IMG/VR virus record: IMGVR_UViG_3300044681_000091
Coordinates: 1-35,983 of that record
Source of the DNA: a virus
Strand: one strand, 5' to 3'
Length of the DNA stretch: 35,983 bases
Part shown: piece after piece, positions 22,576 to 29,852 of the stretch
How the letters are laid out: each line of letters begins with the position of its first letter
Position numbering within the stretch: position 1 is the first letter of the stretch
Program-made: the position numbers and the translations under genes
Notes under the pieces: model-generated
What the model was told of the DNA's origin: nothing
Databases searched by the model: none
Seen by the model: the letters and a program-made list of their open reading frames with translations, nothing else

Positions 22576-22840
22576 TTTCTATGTTTTTATTAATTTTGTT
22601 TAACTTGTCGTTCATTATTTTAAAGGATAAGGCATAATATGCTTGCCAAACGTCCTCTTCTTTGTAAATCTTGTTCATTTCAGCCTTTTTGTCTCCCTTT
22701 TGGACAAATATCTTGTATAAATTGGCTTTGTAAGCAGTTTCCTCTACCCAAACTTCATATCCATTGTTTTTGCACCAACGATTGCCTTCCCTCTCGTGGT
22801 CTTTAGGCACATAATAGCTTATTACTTTCTTTTTAGCCAT
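22490..22840 (-). CDS. Hypothetical protein with Lys/Glu-rich tail
   Basis: 116 aa from ATG at 22840 (MAKKKVISYYVPKDHEREGN), 14 nt after the preceding stop; a start at 22879 would overlap that gene and adds a Cys/Tyr leader without support. It has an alpha-beta beginning (WCKNNGYEVWVEETAYKANL) and a helical, charged end (EARNTEDTKKPEADRWQEKQ) that overlaps the next gene by 86 nt. Not recognised. Confidence 0.55.
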   Translation of the reverse strand: MAKKKVISYYVPKDHEREGNRWCKNNGYEVWVEETAYKANLYKIFVQKGDKKAEMNKIYKEEDVWQAYYALSFKIMNDKLNKINKNIENGKEARNTEDTKKPEADRWQEKQQTLAI

Positions 22841-22853
22841 ATTTACAACATTT

Positions 22854-23474
22854 TTATAACATTCGTACCATAGCTTCAAGTCTCTCCTTCACTAAGTATA
22901 ACTTCTCAGCAGGTATTTTGTTTATAACAGGTGTTAATATGTGTTCGGATTGCTCAATTTGAGTCTTCATATTAAATATAGTCTTCTTTAAAGACACTAT
23001 CTCATCAACAAGCATATTATTCCTCTTAATTAGGTCAAGTTCGCTATTTATCTCATCTAACCTTTCATCTTTTGCATTCATTCCAAGCAATTCCTTATTG
23101 TATAACAAAGAAAAGTCATCAATCAGCTTAGAATAGTTCTTAGAGAACGATAAAAGCGCAGGGTGAATGTGTTTTATGGCGTGTAGAGCAGTACTATGGT
23201 CTCTATTCATATATTTAGCAGCGGACTCATAAGAAGCATCTAAATAGATTCTTGACAGGTAATAAAATAAACATCTACAATCAGAAACAATTCTAAGCCT
23301 TGTGTTACTTTTAAGTACCTCTTTTTTCACGCCTGTATGCTCCTCTATAAACTTGACTATCACATCAAATCCAGCATCTCTGTTCTTAATATATGAAATC
23401 CTGTCTTTCCCTCTAAAGGCATATACTCCTTTATATACTTTATTAATTCTCTTCGTTTCTATCGTCTTCTCCAT
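22854..23474 (-). CDS. DnaA domain IV-like DNA-binding protein
   Basis: 206 aa. Residues about 60-105 carry a DnaA C-terminal (domain IV) signature: LFYYLSRIYLDASYESAAKY, then MNRDHSTALHAIKHI. The RDHSTALHA core (residues 91-99) is the hallmark that reads DnaA boxes. No AAA+ domain is present, and residues about 130-206 form a coiled coil (LDEINSELDLIKRNNMLVDE). So it can bind DNA but not hydrolyse ATP. It could mark the phage origin, compete with host DnaA or regulate genes. It overlaps the preceding gene by 32 nt. Confidence 0.8.
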   Translation of the reverse strand: MEKTIETKRINKVYKGVYAFRGKDRISYIKNRDAGFDVIVKFIEEHTGVKKEVLKSNTRLRIVSDCRCLFYYLSRIYLDASYESAAKYMNRDHSTALHAIKHIHPALLSFSKNYSKLIDDFSLLYNKELLGMNAKDERLDEINSELDLIKRNNMLVDEIVSLKKTIFNMKTQIEQSEHILTPVINKIPAEKLYLVKERLEAMVRML

Positions 23475-23742
23475 AAGTCATTTCTATTCTTGGGTCATCT
23501 AATAATTGTTCGTTTTGCATATACCTTACCAAGTCATTTGTGGTAAAGAATGCGCTTAAATCTATTGCTTTCTTTATTCCAGCACACTCTAAATAGTGTT
23601 CTGCTTTCTCAAGTATCTTTAGGCTATTTCTCATTTCCTCAATAGTAGAACCGTGCTTTAAGTCGTGTAAAGCCATAAGGTAATAATCATTTATCAACCT
23701 CTTTCTTTGCTCTTCTTCAGAATCCATCGGGAACTTAGCCAT
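23443..23742 (-). CDS. Hypothetical helical protein (99 aa)
   Basis: MAKFPMDSEEEQRKRLINDY, then ALHDLKHGSTIEEMRNSLKI and an acidic end RIEMTYGEDDRNEEN. All-helical. It is 4 nt downstream of the exonuclease gene and overlaps the DnaA-like gene by 32 nt, suggesting coupled expression. Not recognised. Confidence 0.6.
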   Translation of the reverse strand: MAKFPMDSEEEQRKRLINDYYLMALHDLKHGSTIEEMRNSLKILEKAEHYLECAGIKKAIDLSAFFTTNDLVRYMQNEQLLDDPRIEMTYGEDDRNEEN

Positions 23743-23746
23743 TCTT

Positions 23747-24526
23747 CTATAATATAGACTTATAAATATAGTTGTTTATAATCTCTTTAGAATTATCTAC
23801 TGCTATATACTTTTTGTATATATCTATGCCTCGCATAACAGAATCCCATCCAGCTTGTATAAACTCACCAGAGCATTCATATATTGCCAAGTCTTTAGTG
23901 TCCTTATTGACCACTAAGAATATAAACTCATCCACATCGAACAAATACATATAAAGCGCAGCTTGAAGCGCATAATTATAGTTCTTTGCAGTCCAATGGA
24001 ATTTTTCAACTGGGTCACTTGTCGTTTTTAAATCTATGATTCTATTGAACCCTAAAGCATCTGCCTTGCCTCTTACTGCGTAACCATTTATTTCCTTTAT
24101 GGCTGGGACTTCTGTTCTGCAATTCTCTAATAATGAAGCCGCCTCTTTGTTTTTCCAAACCGCCTCAGATATATAACTTGCTGATGTGTACTCTGACTGA
24201 GTGAACACATTGGCTGAACCAAACTGAGCAACCGCATCTTTGTACGCCTTAGTAGCCTTAGTACCTTCAGTAACTTTAATGTCATCAAGTCTGTGTGGCT
24301 CAAGAACTGCTAAGTGTACTAACCTACCTAAAGATAAGGCTGGTGAGTCAGAACTCATATTAAGCGATTTAACGTACGATTTAGGACTCTCTAATAGTTT
24401 CTTCATAGAAGAAGAAGAAAGTGCGTTAGAACCAAGATAACCATAGTAAAATGAGTCTTCAAGCATCTTGTTTAGTATGTCGCTCATCTCCCATACTTTT
24501 CCATCCATTGTTTTAATTGTCTCCAT
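23747..24526 (-). CDS. RecE/exonuclease VIII-like PD-(D/E)XK nuclease
   Basis: 259 aa. It contains the ordered motifs of the RecE C-terminal nuclease (DUF3799-type): SSSSMKKLLESPKSYV, LGRLVHLAVLEP (His71), RGKADALG (Asp156), IIDLKTT (Asp165-x-Lys167) and LQAALYMYL (Gln188, Tyr192). It should resect double-strand ends to make 3' single strands for the ERF annealing protein encoded at 29853. First gene after a consensus promoter (24550-24581) and a terminator, so it heads the exonuclease-terminase transcript. Confidence 0.88.
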   Translation of the reverse strand: METIKTMDGKVWEMSDILNKMLEDSFYYGYLGSNALSSSSMKKLLESPKSYVKSLNMSSDSPALSLGRLVHLAVLEPHRLDDIKVTEGTKATKAYKDAVAQFGSANVFTQSEYTSASYISEAVWKNKEAASLLENCRTEVPAIKEINGYAVRGKADALGFNRIIDLKTTSDPVEKFHWTAKNYNYALQAALYMYLFDVDEFIFLVVNKDTKDLAIYECSGEFIQAGWDSVMRGIDIYKKYIAVDNSKEIINNYIYKSIL

Positions 24527-24549
24527 TTGTTTTATTTTATTTGTTTAAA

Positions 24550-24581
24550 CAAACCTAATCATAAGTTTTTACCTATGCAAA
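24550..24581 (-). promoter_or_regulatory. Consensus promoter TTTG-N20-TAGGTTTG
   Basis: The minus strand has TTTG (24581-24578), a 20-nt spacer and TAGGTTTG (24557-24550), an exact match to the Bacteroidota -33/-7 pattern. It sits between a terminator (24591-24616) and the RecE-like gene, leaving a short leader of about 20 nt. Confidence 0.8.
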
Positions 24582-24590
24582 TTTTTGTAT

Positions 24591-24616
24591 AAAAAAAGGG
24601 AACATCTCTGCTCCCT
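24591..24616 (-). terminator. Terminator of the early/replication transcript
   Basis: On the minus strand AGGGA-GCAGAGATGT-TCCCT followed by seven T, starting 6 nt after the stop of the gene at 24622. A short stem, but the U-run and position are convincing. Confidence 0.72.
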
Positions 24617-24621
24617 ATATG

Positions 24622-24762
24622 CTATCTGTCTCTCCAAGTGGTGTAGGCAATAGCAAGTCTCTGGTCTTCTCTTGGGTACTCAGCTATCATCTTTGGGTTA
24701 GCCATAAACCTTGCGATGAACTCTTGCTGCGTTTCCCCAGACATAGGCTTGGGTAGTGGCAT
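24622..24762 (-). CDS. Small phage protein with 'EFI.RFM.NP.M' motif
   Basis: 46 aa, MPLPKPMSGETQQEFIARFM, then ANPKMIAEYPREDQRLAIAY and TTWRDR. The pattern 'EFI.R.M.NP.M..E.P...QRLA.AY..W' is widespread in phages, both stand-alone and at the ends of head proteins; its role is unknown. It starts 2 nt after the DUF3310 gene and is the last gene before the terminator. Confidence 0.65.
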   Translation of the reverse strand: MPLPKPMSGETQQEFIARFMANPKMIAEYPREDQRLAIAYTTWRDR

Positions 24763-24764
24763 AG

Positions 24765-25028
24765 TTATTTGTCTTTATAATCATATATAATACCTCCAGA
24801 TTCTAAGAAAGCATCTCTCTTAGCATCTCTCTTAGCCCTGATAATCTCTATTTCCCTTTGTAGGTAGTCTAAAGCCTTCTCAAGGTCTCTAACCTCATCG
24901 TCCTTCTTTCCAGCTCTGACAACGTACTTAATGATGTTGCCCCTGTTGAAATTAAGTCCGTACATAGATGCAAACTCAATCACATCTACTTGTGTCCCGT
25001 TTTCATAATGTAATACGCTACTTCTCAT
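24765..25028 (-). CDS. DUF3310 family protein
   Basis: 87 aa. The core HYENGTQVDVIEFASMYGLN, then FNRGNIIKYVVRAGKKDDEV and RDLEKALDYLQREIE, closely follows the DUF3310 pattern (IE.......F..GN.IKY..R.G.K......DL.KA..YL..EI). This small helical family is common in phages of many hosts and is sometimes labelled nucleotide-kinase-like without proof. It ends in a Lys/Asp-rich tail and overlaps the upstream gene by 4 nt. Confidence 0.85.
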   Translation of the reverse strand: MRSSVLHYENGTQVDVIEFASMYGLNFNRGNIIKYVVRAGKKDDEVRDLEKALDYLQREIEIIRAKRDAKRDAFLESGGIIYDYKDK

Positions 25029-25348
25029 TCAAAATTGTGTTTGTAATTATATCTTTCAACATTCAACTTATAATACTCAAAAGCCCTCATTCCTGTAATG
25101 TGGCTATCTGTCGGCACAAAGTATTTCCATCCCTTAGATGCGCCTCTGTTTATATAGTAAAAAAAGAAAGCTGCGGTTTTGCCAGATGTTTTTTCAAATA
25201 TAACGCTTGCAGTCAAATCACTCGTGGGTATAATCTCTTTAATCTTAAAAGATTCATTATTAAAGTTTCCCTCCCTGTCTTGCCTTGAAAACCTTTGCTC
25301 CACTTCTTTAGTGAACTTGTCAAGCTCTATTGCTATCGTCTTCTGCAT
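25025..25348 (-). CDS. Hypothetical Bacteroidota phage protein
   Basis: 107 aa: MQKTIAIELDKFTKEVEQRF..., beta-rich middle (TSDLTASVIFEKTSGKTAAF), then FFYYINRGASKGWKYFVPTD and SHITGMRAFEYYKL. The SKGWKYFVPTDSHI.GMRAFE motif strikes me as recurring in Bacteroidota phages, function unknown. Overlaps by 4 nt with DUF3310 and by 29 nt with the gene before. Confidence 0.62.
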   Translation of the reverse strand: MQKTIAIELDKFTKEVEQRFSRQDREGNFNNESFKIKEIIPTSDLTASVIFEKTSGKTAAFFFYYINRGASKGWKYFVPTDSHITGMRAFEYYKLNVERYNYKHNFE

Positions 25349-25562
25349 TTTCTATATCAATGTTTAGTTCCTGTGGTTTCTTTAGCGCATCTGAATCAGC
25401 TTGATACTTATCGTGTGCATTTTCATAGCCTTCAATCCTTGTCATTATATGGCGTGTCCTATTTGCCATATCAAAGGTCATAAGTGCCATTTGTTCTAAT
25501 GCCTCTATTCTTGAGTACAATTCATCTACTCTGCTTTCTTTACTGCTTTTTGCATTCTTCAT
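25320..25562 (-). CDS. Small coiled-coil hypothetical protein
   Basis: 80 aa, MKNAKSSKESRVDELYSRIE, then ALEQMALMTFDMANRTRHIM and an acidic tail (NIDIENAEDDSNRA). Single long helix or coiled coil. It abuts the nuclease-like gene without a gap. Not recognised. Confidence 0.58.
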   Translation of the reverse strand: MKNAKSSKESRVDELYSRIEALEQMALMTFDMANRTRHIMTRIEGYENAHDKYQADSDALKKPQELNIDIENAEDDSNRA

Positions 25563-25970
25563 CTAAGATATTCCTTTAAGTTTGTTTAAATTCCACTTTT
25601 TGCCAAGTCCTTGTAGAAACGACACAACTGGCATATTGCAGTCGTTCCATTTATTATCTACATAGAAACGAGTAACCACACACTTACTTAAAGGTATGGC
25701 GGTCTTGTCATCGTAATGTTCGTGTTCTACCTTTAAAACAACGCTTCCATTGCCTTCACAAGCCTTAACCCAATTATCAGACATTCTCTCAAGCATAAGT
25801 CTTTGTCCTGTAGGGATTATGTTGTTCTTTCTTTTAATCTCCATCAAGATAAGAAACTTATTGTTAAATTCCAAAACCGCATCTACATCTGATGGATGAA
25901 TAACTCCGTTCTGAACGCCAGAGAAATCCACTGCCTGTTTTACTTGGTTTACGTTTCTAATTAAACCCAT
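25563..25970 (-). CDS. Putative PD-(D/E)XK nuclease-like protein
   Basis: 135 aa. IHPSDVDAVLEFNNKFLILM followed by EIKRKNN gives an Asp (28/30) - Glu44-x-Lys46 arrangement like a PD-(D/E)XK or Holliday-junction-resolvase fold; GQRLMLERM follows as the usual next helix. A late CVVTRFYVDNKWNDCNM is less typical. It may process branched or broken DNA, or be an inactive relative. It is co-encoded with recombination genes. Moderate assignment. Confidence 0.55.
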   Translation of the reverse strand: MGLIRNVNQVKQAVDFSGVQNGVIHPSDVDAVLEFNNKFLILMEIKRKNNIIPTGQRLMLERMSDNWVKACEGNGSVVLKVEHEHYDDKTAIPLSKCVVTRFYVDNKWNDCNMPVVSFLQGLGKKWNLNKLKGIS

Positions 25971-25979
25971 TGGTTGTGT

Positions 25980-26402
25980 TTAATTATATTGGTTTAGGAG
26001 TATCTTTAAATCATTCCAGATAGCTAAAAAGCATCTGCCACAACTTGTAGGTTGTTTATTAACGTGAAATACTCGGTTATAGATGGCAAGCATCTTTTTC
26101 TGATGCACAGGTGTAATTACACTTGAGTTCTCATTAAGCCTATCCATAAGATAGTTGTACTCAGCTTCCGTAAAGCACTCTGGTTTGTTGTATCTAAACA
26201 ACTCATTTAGTTTAGCCTTACGCTCATCACATCCGCAGTCTTCTCCAGCAATAAACTTTACCGCCTTCTTAATACCTGTAGCTTCTGTAATCTTTTCAAT
26301 AGTGTCTCCAAGTCCAGTAGATTGATTGCTTGTTTCGCTATCAAACTTAGCCTTCCATTCTCTGTACTCTTTTGTTCTTTTGTCTCCTTTAAATGCTTCC
26401 AT
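25980..26402 (-). CDS. Cys-rich hypothetical phage protein
   Basis: 140 aa: TGLGDTIEKITEATGIKKAV, then KFIAGEDCGCDERKAKLNEL, then PECFTEAEYNYLMDRL, ending SCGRCFLAIWNDLKILLNQ. The DCGCDERK motif plus a late CxxC could form a metal-bound or disulphide core. I recall the same layout (GDTI...TGIK....  DCGCDER...LN) in many Bacteroidota phages; no function known. It overlaps the sigma-like gene by 14 nt. Confidence 0.62.
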   Translation of the reverse strand: MEAFKGDKRTKEYREWKAKFDSETSNQSTGLGDTIEKITEATGIKKAVKFIAGEDCGCDERKAKLNELFRYNKPECFTEAEYNYLMDRLNENSSVITPVHQKKMLAIYNRVFHVNKQPTSCGRCFLAIWNDLKILLNQYN

Positions 26403-26970
26403 TGTTTTTAGATTTTTTTTTGATTAGATGAAAGTCTCCGTTAAAAAAGTCTTCTACATCCTCCATAAATTTATCCTTCAGTATCTTCCTGTAATTCTTT
26501 ACTGAGTTGAATATAGATGTTAGACTTATCTTACTTATAGAGGATATATCCCTTAAAGACATATCCGATTTAAAATATGTGTTACACAACTTAGCGTGAT
26601 AGACATCCCAAGAGTTAATCTCCTCAGACACCATCTCAATCAAAGAACCTAAAGCCCTATCTAACTCTTCGCTCTTTTCATCAGTTTGCTCATCCTCTAT
26701 GTCATCAGATTCTATGTACTCATATATATCAACAAACCTATACTTAGACTTCGCCTTAGCGTAGCTAAAATATAGGTTTCTTAAAGTAACGAATATATAA
26801 AACTTGTTGACCTCGTCATCATCGTACATAATCCTCTCATCATCCTCAACGTACTTATATACGTTTAGGTACATTTCGTGGACAATGTCTTCGGCTACAT
26901 CTTTAGGGCAGCCAAAACTTAGAACCATTCTAAGCCACAAGTCGTGATTCTTTGCAAGTATCTCAAGCAT
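26389..26970 (-). CDS. Sigma-70-like (ECF-type) phage factor
   Basis: 193 aa from ATG at 26970. Residues about 22-77 look like sigma region 2: CPKDVAEDIVHEMYLNVYKY, then KFYIFVTLRNLYFSYAKAKS. After an acidic linker, residues about 135-170 look like region 4 with an HTH: MSLRDISSISKISLTSIFNS, VKNYRKILKDKF. It likely directs RNA polymerase to a later gene class. The start at 26970 is favoured over 27006 because the upstream 58-codon gene ends exactly there (ATGCTTGA overlap) and a purine-rich AAGGGAAAGAG precedes it, one of the few SD-like sites in the window. Confidence 0.72.
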   Translation of the reverse strand: MLEILAKNHDLWLRMVLSFGCPKDVAEDIVHEMYLNVYKYVEDDERIMYDDDEVNKFYIFVTLRNLYFSYAKAKSKYRFVDIYEYIESDDIEDEQTDEKSEELDRALGSLIEMVSEEINSWDVYHAKLCNTYFKSDMSLRDISSISKISLTSIFNSVKNYRKILKDKFMEDVEDFFNGDFHLIKKKSKNNGSI

Positions 26971-27139
26971 CTCTTTCCCTTTGGTATAATATGTGTATAA
27001 ACACAATTCCTAAGCATATCCTAATTAGGTTAAACTGCTCCGCCTCCTCTGTGTATTCAAAACCATCTGGTTCTACATCGTGAAGAACATCTATACCTAA
27101 CAGAAACCCATAAATTAATTCAAAGCTAACCCAAAACAT
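26963..27139 (-). CDS. Small membrane protein (58 aa)
   Basis: MFWVSFELIYGFLLGIDVLH, then DVEPDGFEYTEEAEQFNLIR and ICLGIVFIHILYQRERDA. Two hydrophobic segments flank an acidic loop, so a two-pass membrane protein is predicted. Its stop overlaps the sigma-like start, and it begins 1 nt before the NinG gene end, so all three are translated in series. I have an impression of similar proteins in Bacteroidota phages; role unknown. Confidence 0.62.
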   Translation of the reverse strand: MFWVSFELIYGFLLGIDVLHDVEPDGFEYTEEAEQFNLIRICLGIVFIHILYQRERDA

Positions 27140-27140
27140 A

Positions 27141-27569
27141 TTAATACATTTTTTTGTTTAAACTTACATAATGCTCAACAAGTCTTTGCAATTCTTCTAT
27201 GCTTGCAGACCATTGAGTTTTTGACTTGTTAAACAACTCCATAGCCTTGTCTGCGCCTAAATATAGTGAAAAAAGATATTGTTCGCCCTGATTAAATCTA
27301 TTACACTTCAAACATTGTACCTGTACGTTCTCCTCATCCCATCTTGTAGCATATTTTGTTCTGCTTATAAAGTGTCCAGCTTGCATCTTTTTCCATTCAT
27401 CTGTCTTTCCACAAGTAACACAAGTTGACTTTCCATTCACAGAATACCTCCTTCTTATATACTCACTAAACACCACATCCAATTTCTTTATTATCTTGCT
27501 TTTAAGAGGCTTTTTAGCCCCAGCCTTAGTCTTTGCTTCTGTTTTAGTGGAAGTGTTCTTAGATGGCAT
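27141..27569 (-). CDS. ninG: NinG/Rap-type recombination endonuclease
   Basis: 142 aa. A basic Ala/Lys/Thr-rich N-terminus (to about 25) leads into the family core: DVVFSEYIRRRYSVNGKSTC, VTCGK (C50/C53), MQAGHFISRTKYATRWDEEN (His66), VQVQCLKCNRFNQGEQ (C86/C89). Lambda NinG (Rap) resolves branched recombination intermediates; the four Cys and His suggest a zinc-stabilised HNH-like fold. It fits with the RecE-like, ERF and SSB genes nearby. Confidence 0.88.
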   Translation of the reverse strand: MPSKNTSTKTEAKTKAGAKKPLKSKIIKKLDVVFSEYIRRRYSVNGKSTCVTCGKTDEWKKMQAGHFISRTKYATRWDEENVQVQCLKCNRFNQGEQYLFSLYLGADKAMELFNKSKTQWSASIEELQRLVEHYVSLNKKMY

Positions 27570-27609
27570 ATAAAATAGTGTATTATATTAATACTTTGTT
27601 ATGTTGTAA

Positions 27610-28344
27610 TTAGAACAATGTTGTTTGTGATAAATAAGGTTCAAGTCTTTTGTTTGCAATTATACAATAATCTTTACTTAATTCGCTGCCTATCCATCTT
27701 CTTTTGTATGTATGTGCAGATTTAGCAGTTGTTCCACTTCCCATAAATGGGTCATAAACTATATCTCCTTCTTTGCTGAAATAATTTATAAAATAATTAG
27801 GCAACCAATCTCCAAAAGCAAAAGAATGCCCTCCGTTTTCTTTCCCAGAGTTTACTGGTTTTATAATTGCGTTTCTTATATAATCTCCATTTTTATTTGA
27901 AAAGTTACAATAGTTGAATTTCCTACTTAATGGTTCATCCTTAGATATGCAAAAAATGTATTCATAAGAACTACTACACATAGTATCTACAATATGAGAT
28001 GGTGGATTAGTTTTCGCCCAAATGAATGTCTCCTTTATATTGTCGGCATACTTATTTAAAATGTAAGAAACTATCCCTCTGTTCCCAGTAACTTCTTGTA
28101 CATTCCAAAATATATGATACTTAGTTACTCTTAAAAGTTCATCTATCCATTTTGATGTTTGTTCAAAGTATTCTTTTATATCAAGATTATCTTCGTATTC
28201 ATTATAATCCTTTTTCTTTAAACCACCGCTTATACTTGACTTGCCTAAATTATAAGGAGGAGATGTTACAACCATATCCACATAATTGTCAGGCATTCTT
28301 GACATAGTATCTAAACAATTTTCATTATGTATTTGATTAATCAT
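27610..28344 (-). CDS. DNA methyltransferase, beta class (N6-A or N4-C)
   Basis: 244 aa. Catalytic motif IV TSPPYN is near the N-terminus (27-32) and the AdoMet motif I DPFMGSGTT is near the C-terminus (198-206), followed by GSELSKDYCIIANKRLEPY. This circular order defines the beta class. It methylates adenine-N6 or cytosine-N4; the target cannot be told from sequence. With no restriction enzyme next to it, protection of phage DNA from host restriction is the likely role. It overlaps the previous small gene by 8 nt. Confidence 0.9.
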   Translation of the reverse strand: MINQIHNENCLDTMSRMPDNYVDMVVTSPPYNLGKSSISGGLKKKDYNEYEDNLDIKEYFEQTSKWIDELLRVTKYHIFWNVQEVTGNRGIVSYILNKYADNIKETFIWAKTNPPSHIVDTMCSSSYEYIFCISKDEPLSRKFNYCNFSNKNGDYIRNAIIKPVNSGKENGGHSFAFGDWLPNYFINYFSKEGDIVYDPFMGSGTTAKSAHTYKRRWIGSELSKDYCIIANKRLEPYLSQTTLF

Positions 28345-28612
28345 AAGCCCCAGTTATTTTGTTTCTTGTTTCCTCACTTTTTTTAACTTCGGTATATCCT
28401 AAGTTCTTATTAGCGAATCCTAATCTTGCTAATACTTTTATGTCTAACACTTTATTGCCTCTATACAAACCATCGACTTCTTTATAAACAACTTCCTCAA
28501 GTGTTTTCTTTATAGTTTCAGTTTTCTTTCCTTTTTGAATCTCAGTCTCTATTGTTATGTTGCAATAAACTATCTCATCAATTTCTATGCTGTCCGTTTT
28601 GTACTGTATCAT
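28337..28612 (-). CDS. Small hypothetical protein upstream of methyltransferase
   Basis: 91 aa, MIQYKTDSIEIDEIVYCNIT, then IETEIQKGKKTETIKKTLEE and an ending NKNLGYTEVKKSEETRNKIT. Beta-strand rich beginning, basic helical end. It overlaps the methyltransferase start by 8 nt, so it may act with it. Not recognised. Confidence 0.58.
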   Translation of the reverse strand: MIQYKTDSIEIDEIVYCNITIETEIQKGKKTETIKKTLEEVVYKEVDGLYRGNKVLDIKVLARLGFANKNLGYTEVKKSEETRNKITGAYD

Positions 28613-28631
28613 AATAATCCTTCAATAATGT

Positions 28632-29462
28632 TTAAACTACTTTCTTGAATGTTCCTTGTTCAAGTATATCGTATGGTGAGTCAAGAACCTGTGGTAAACC
28701 AAACTTGTTTACCTCAAAGGAAAAGTTCTCAAACTGAAAACCTCTGCTTCTTTTACAGGAGACCGTAACCCATCCTTGATTCTTTGTGTTTGATTCTAAT
28801 TGTATTTGTGTCTCTGCTTTCTTCTCCAAGAAACTACCCAAGTGTCCTGTTGGCTTGTCTGTGCCAAAGTTTGAGTGTATAACCGTAACTATGTGGCAGT
28901 TCAATTCCTCTGTCCATCTCATAAGGTGCTGAACTACATTGTTGGCTTGCTCTAAGTCATTCACATCACTCACAAGGTCAGCTATACCATCTATAATAAC
29001 CACACCTACATTCTTTACTTTATTGTATAAATAGTATTCTATAAAGGCTAATCTTTCTTTGTAGCTATACTTTCTAAGCGCATAAGTGTGATAGTTATTA
29101 AACTCTTTTACATTTGCTATGTCTAAAGGTCTTTTGAACACTCTTTGTGCGTGGAAATGTCCTTGCTCAGTATCAAAGTGTACTAATGCCCTACCTTCTC
29201 TAAATCCCTTTAAAATGCCTCCAAAGTCAATAGTGTTGTTTAAGTAAACAGAGGCGAGTAAAGAAACGAAGAATGTCTTTTTTGTTTTAGGCGGTGCTTG
29301 TACAAAGCTGAAGTTACCATAAGTACCAATGGGTATAGGATATACATCTGCGCCCATCTGAGCATATCCACAAGATATAGCCACAGGTGGATGCTCAACA
29401 GACTCTTTAGGGTCTATCTTGCAGTCTGCTTCAATCTTTTCAAATAATTCTATGTCTGTCAT
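28632..29462 (-). CDS. RecA-fold ATPase (RepA/DnaB-like helicase type), altered Walker A
   Basis: 276 aa. The position of Walker A holds QAPPKTKKTFFVSLLA (residues 55-70): Lys62-Thr63 is in place, but the usual Gly-Lys-Thr glycine is Lys. FDTEQGHFHAQRV (97-109) supplies the typical glutamate, and VGVVIIDGIADLV (152-164, Asp158) is Walker B. HIVTVIHSN and KKAETQIQLESN resemble later RecA-fold motifs. It is probably the replicative helicase or a helicase-loading ATPase. It is followed by a 52-nt gap to SSB. Confidence 0.78.
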   Translation of the reverse strand: MTDIELFEKIEADCKIDPKESVEHPPVAISCGYAQMGADVYPIPIGTYGNFSFVQAPPKTKKTFFVSLLASVYLNNTIDFGGILKGFREGRALVHFDTEQGHFHAQRVFKRPLDIANVKEFNNYHTYALRKYSYKERLAFIEYYLYNKVKNVGVVIIDGIADLVSDVNDLEQANNVVQHLMRWTEELNCHIVTVIHSNFGTDKPTGHLGSFLEKKAETQIQLESNTKNQGWVTVSCKRSRGFQFENFSFEVNKFGLPQVLDSPYDILEQGTFKKVV

Positions 29463-29514
29463 TACTGATGTTTAAATATAAAGGGGAGACTTTTGCCTCC
29501 CCTGTATATAAGGT

Positions 29515-29829
29515 TTAGAATGGTAAACCGCTATCGTCAACCGATACAAGTTGTGGTTGGCTATTCCCCACAGCTTGTTGTTTAGCTACTGCCTCAACTT
29601 TACCATCAGTCCAAGTTACTTTACCGCTACCTAAATAGTCTTTCTTCTTCTTAGCATCTCTCTCCTCTTTTGTCTGAGAATCAAACAGAGAAACATTCTT
29701 ACCCCACTCATTAGGAGTATCGTTTACAGAGATTGTAAAGTCGTAATAGACCGCTCCGTTTTTACCTTTTACGAACTTCTCCTTTGGGAGTTTTGTTACA
29801 TCAATACTTACATTTAATAAACTTGCCAT
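29515..29829 (-). CDS. ssb: Single-stranded DNA-binding protein
   Basis: 104 aa, an OB-fold type layout: NVSIDVTKLPKEKFVKGKNG, AVYYDFTISVNDTPNEWGKN, then a flexible Gln/Val-rich linker and a C-terminal tip VDDSGLPF. The acidic tip ending in Pro-Phe is the SSB protein-interaction tail that binds recombination and replication partners. It is encoded between ERF and the RecA-like ATPase, as expected. Confidence 0.85.
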   Translation of the reverse strand: MASLLNVSIDVTKLPKEKFVKGKNGAVYYDFTISVNDTPNEWGKNVSLFDSQTKEERDAKKKKDYLGSGKVTWTDGKVEAVAKQQAVGNSQPQLVSVDDSGLPF

Positions 29830-29852
29830 AATCTTCTTTTTTATTTAGTTAT

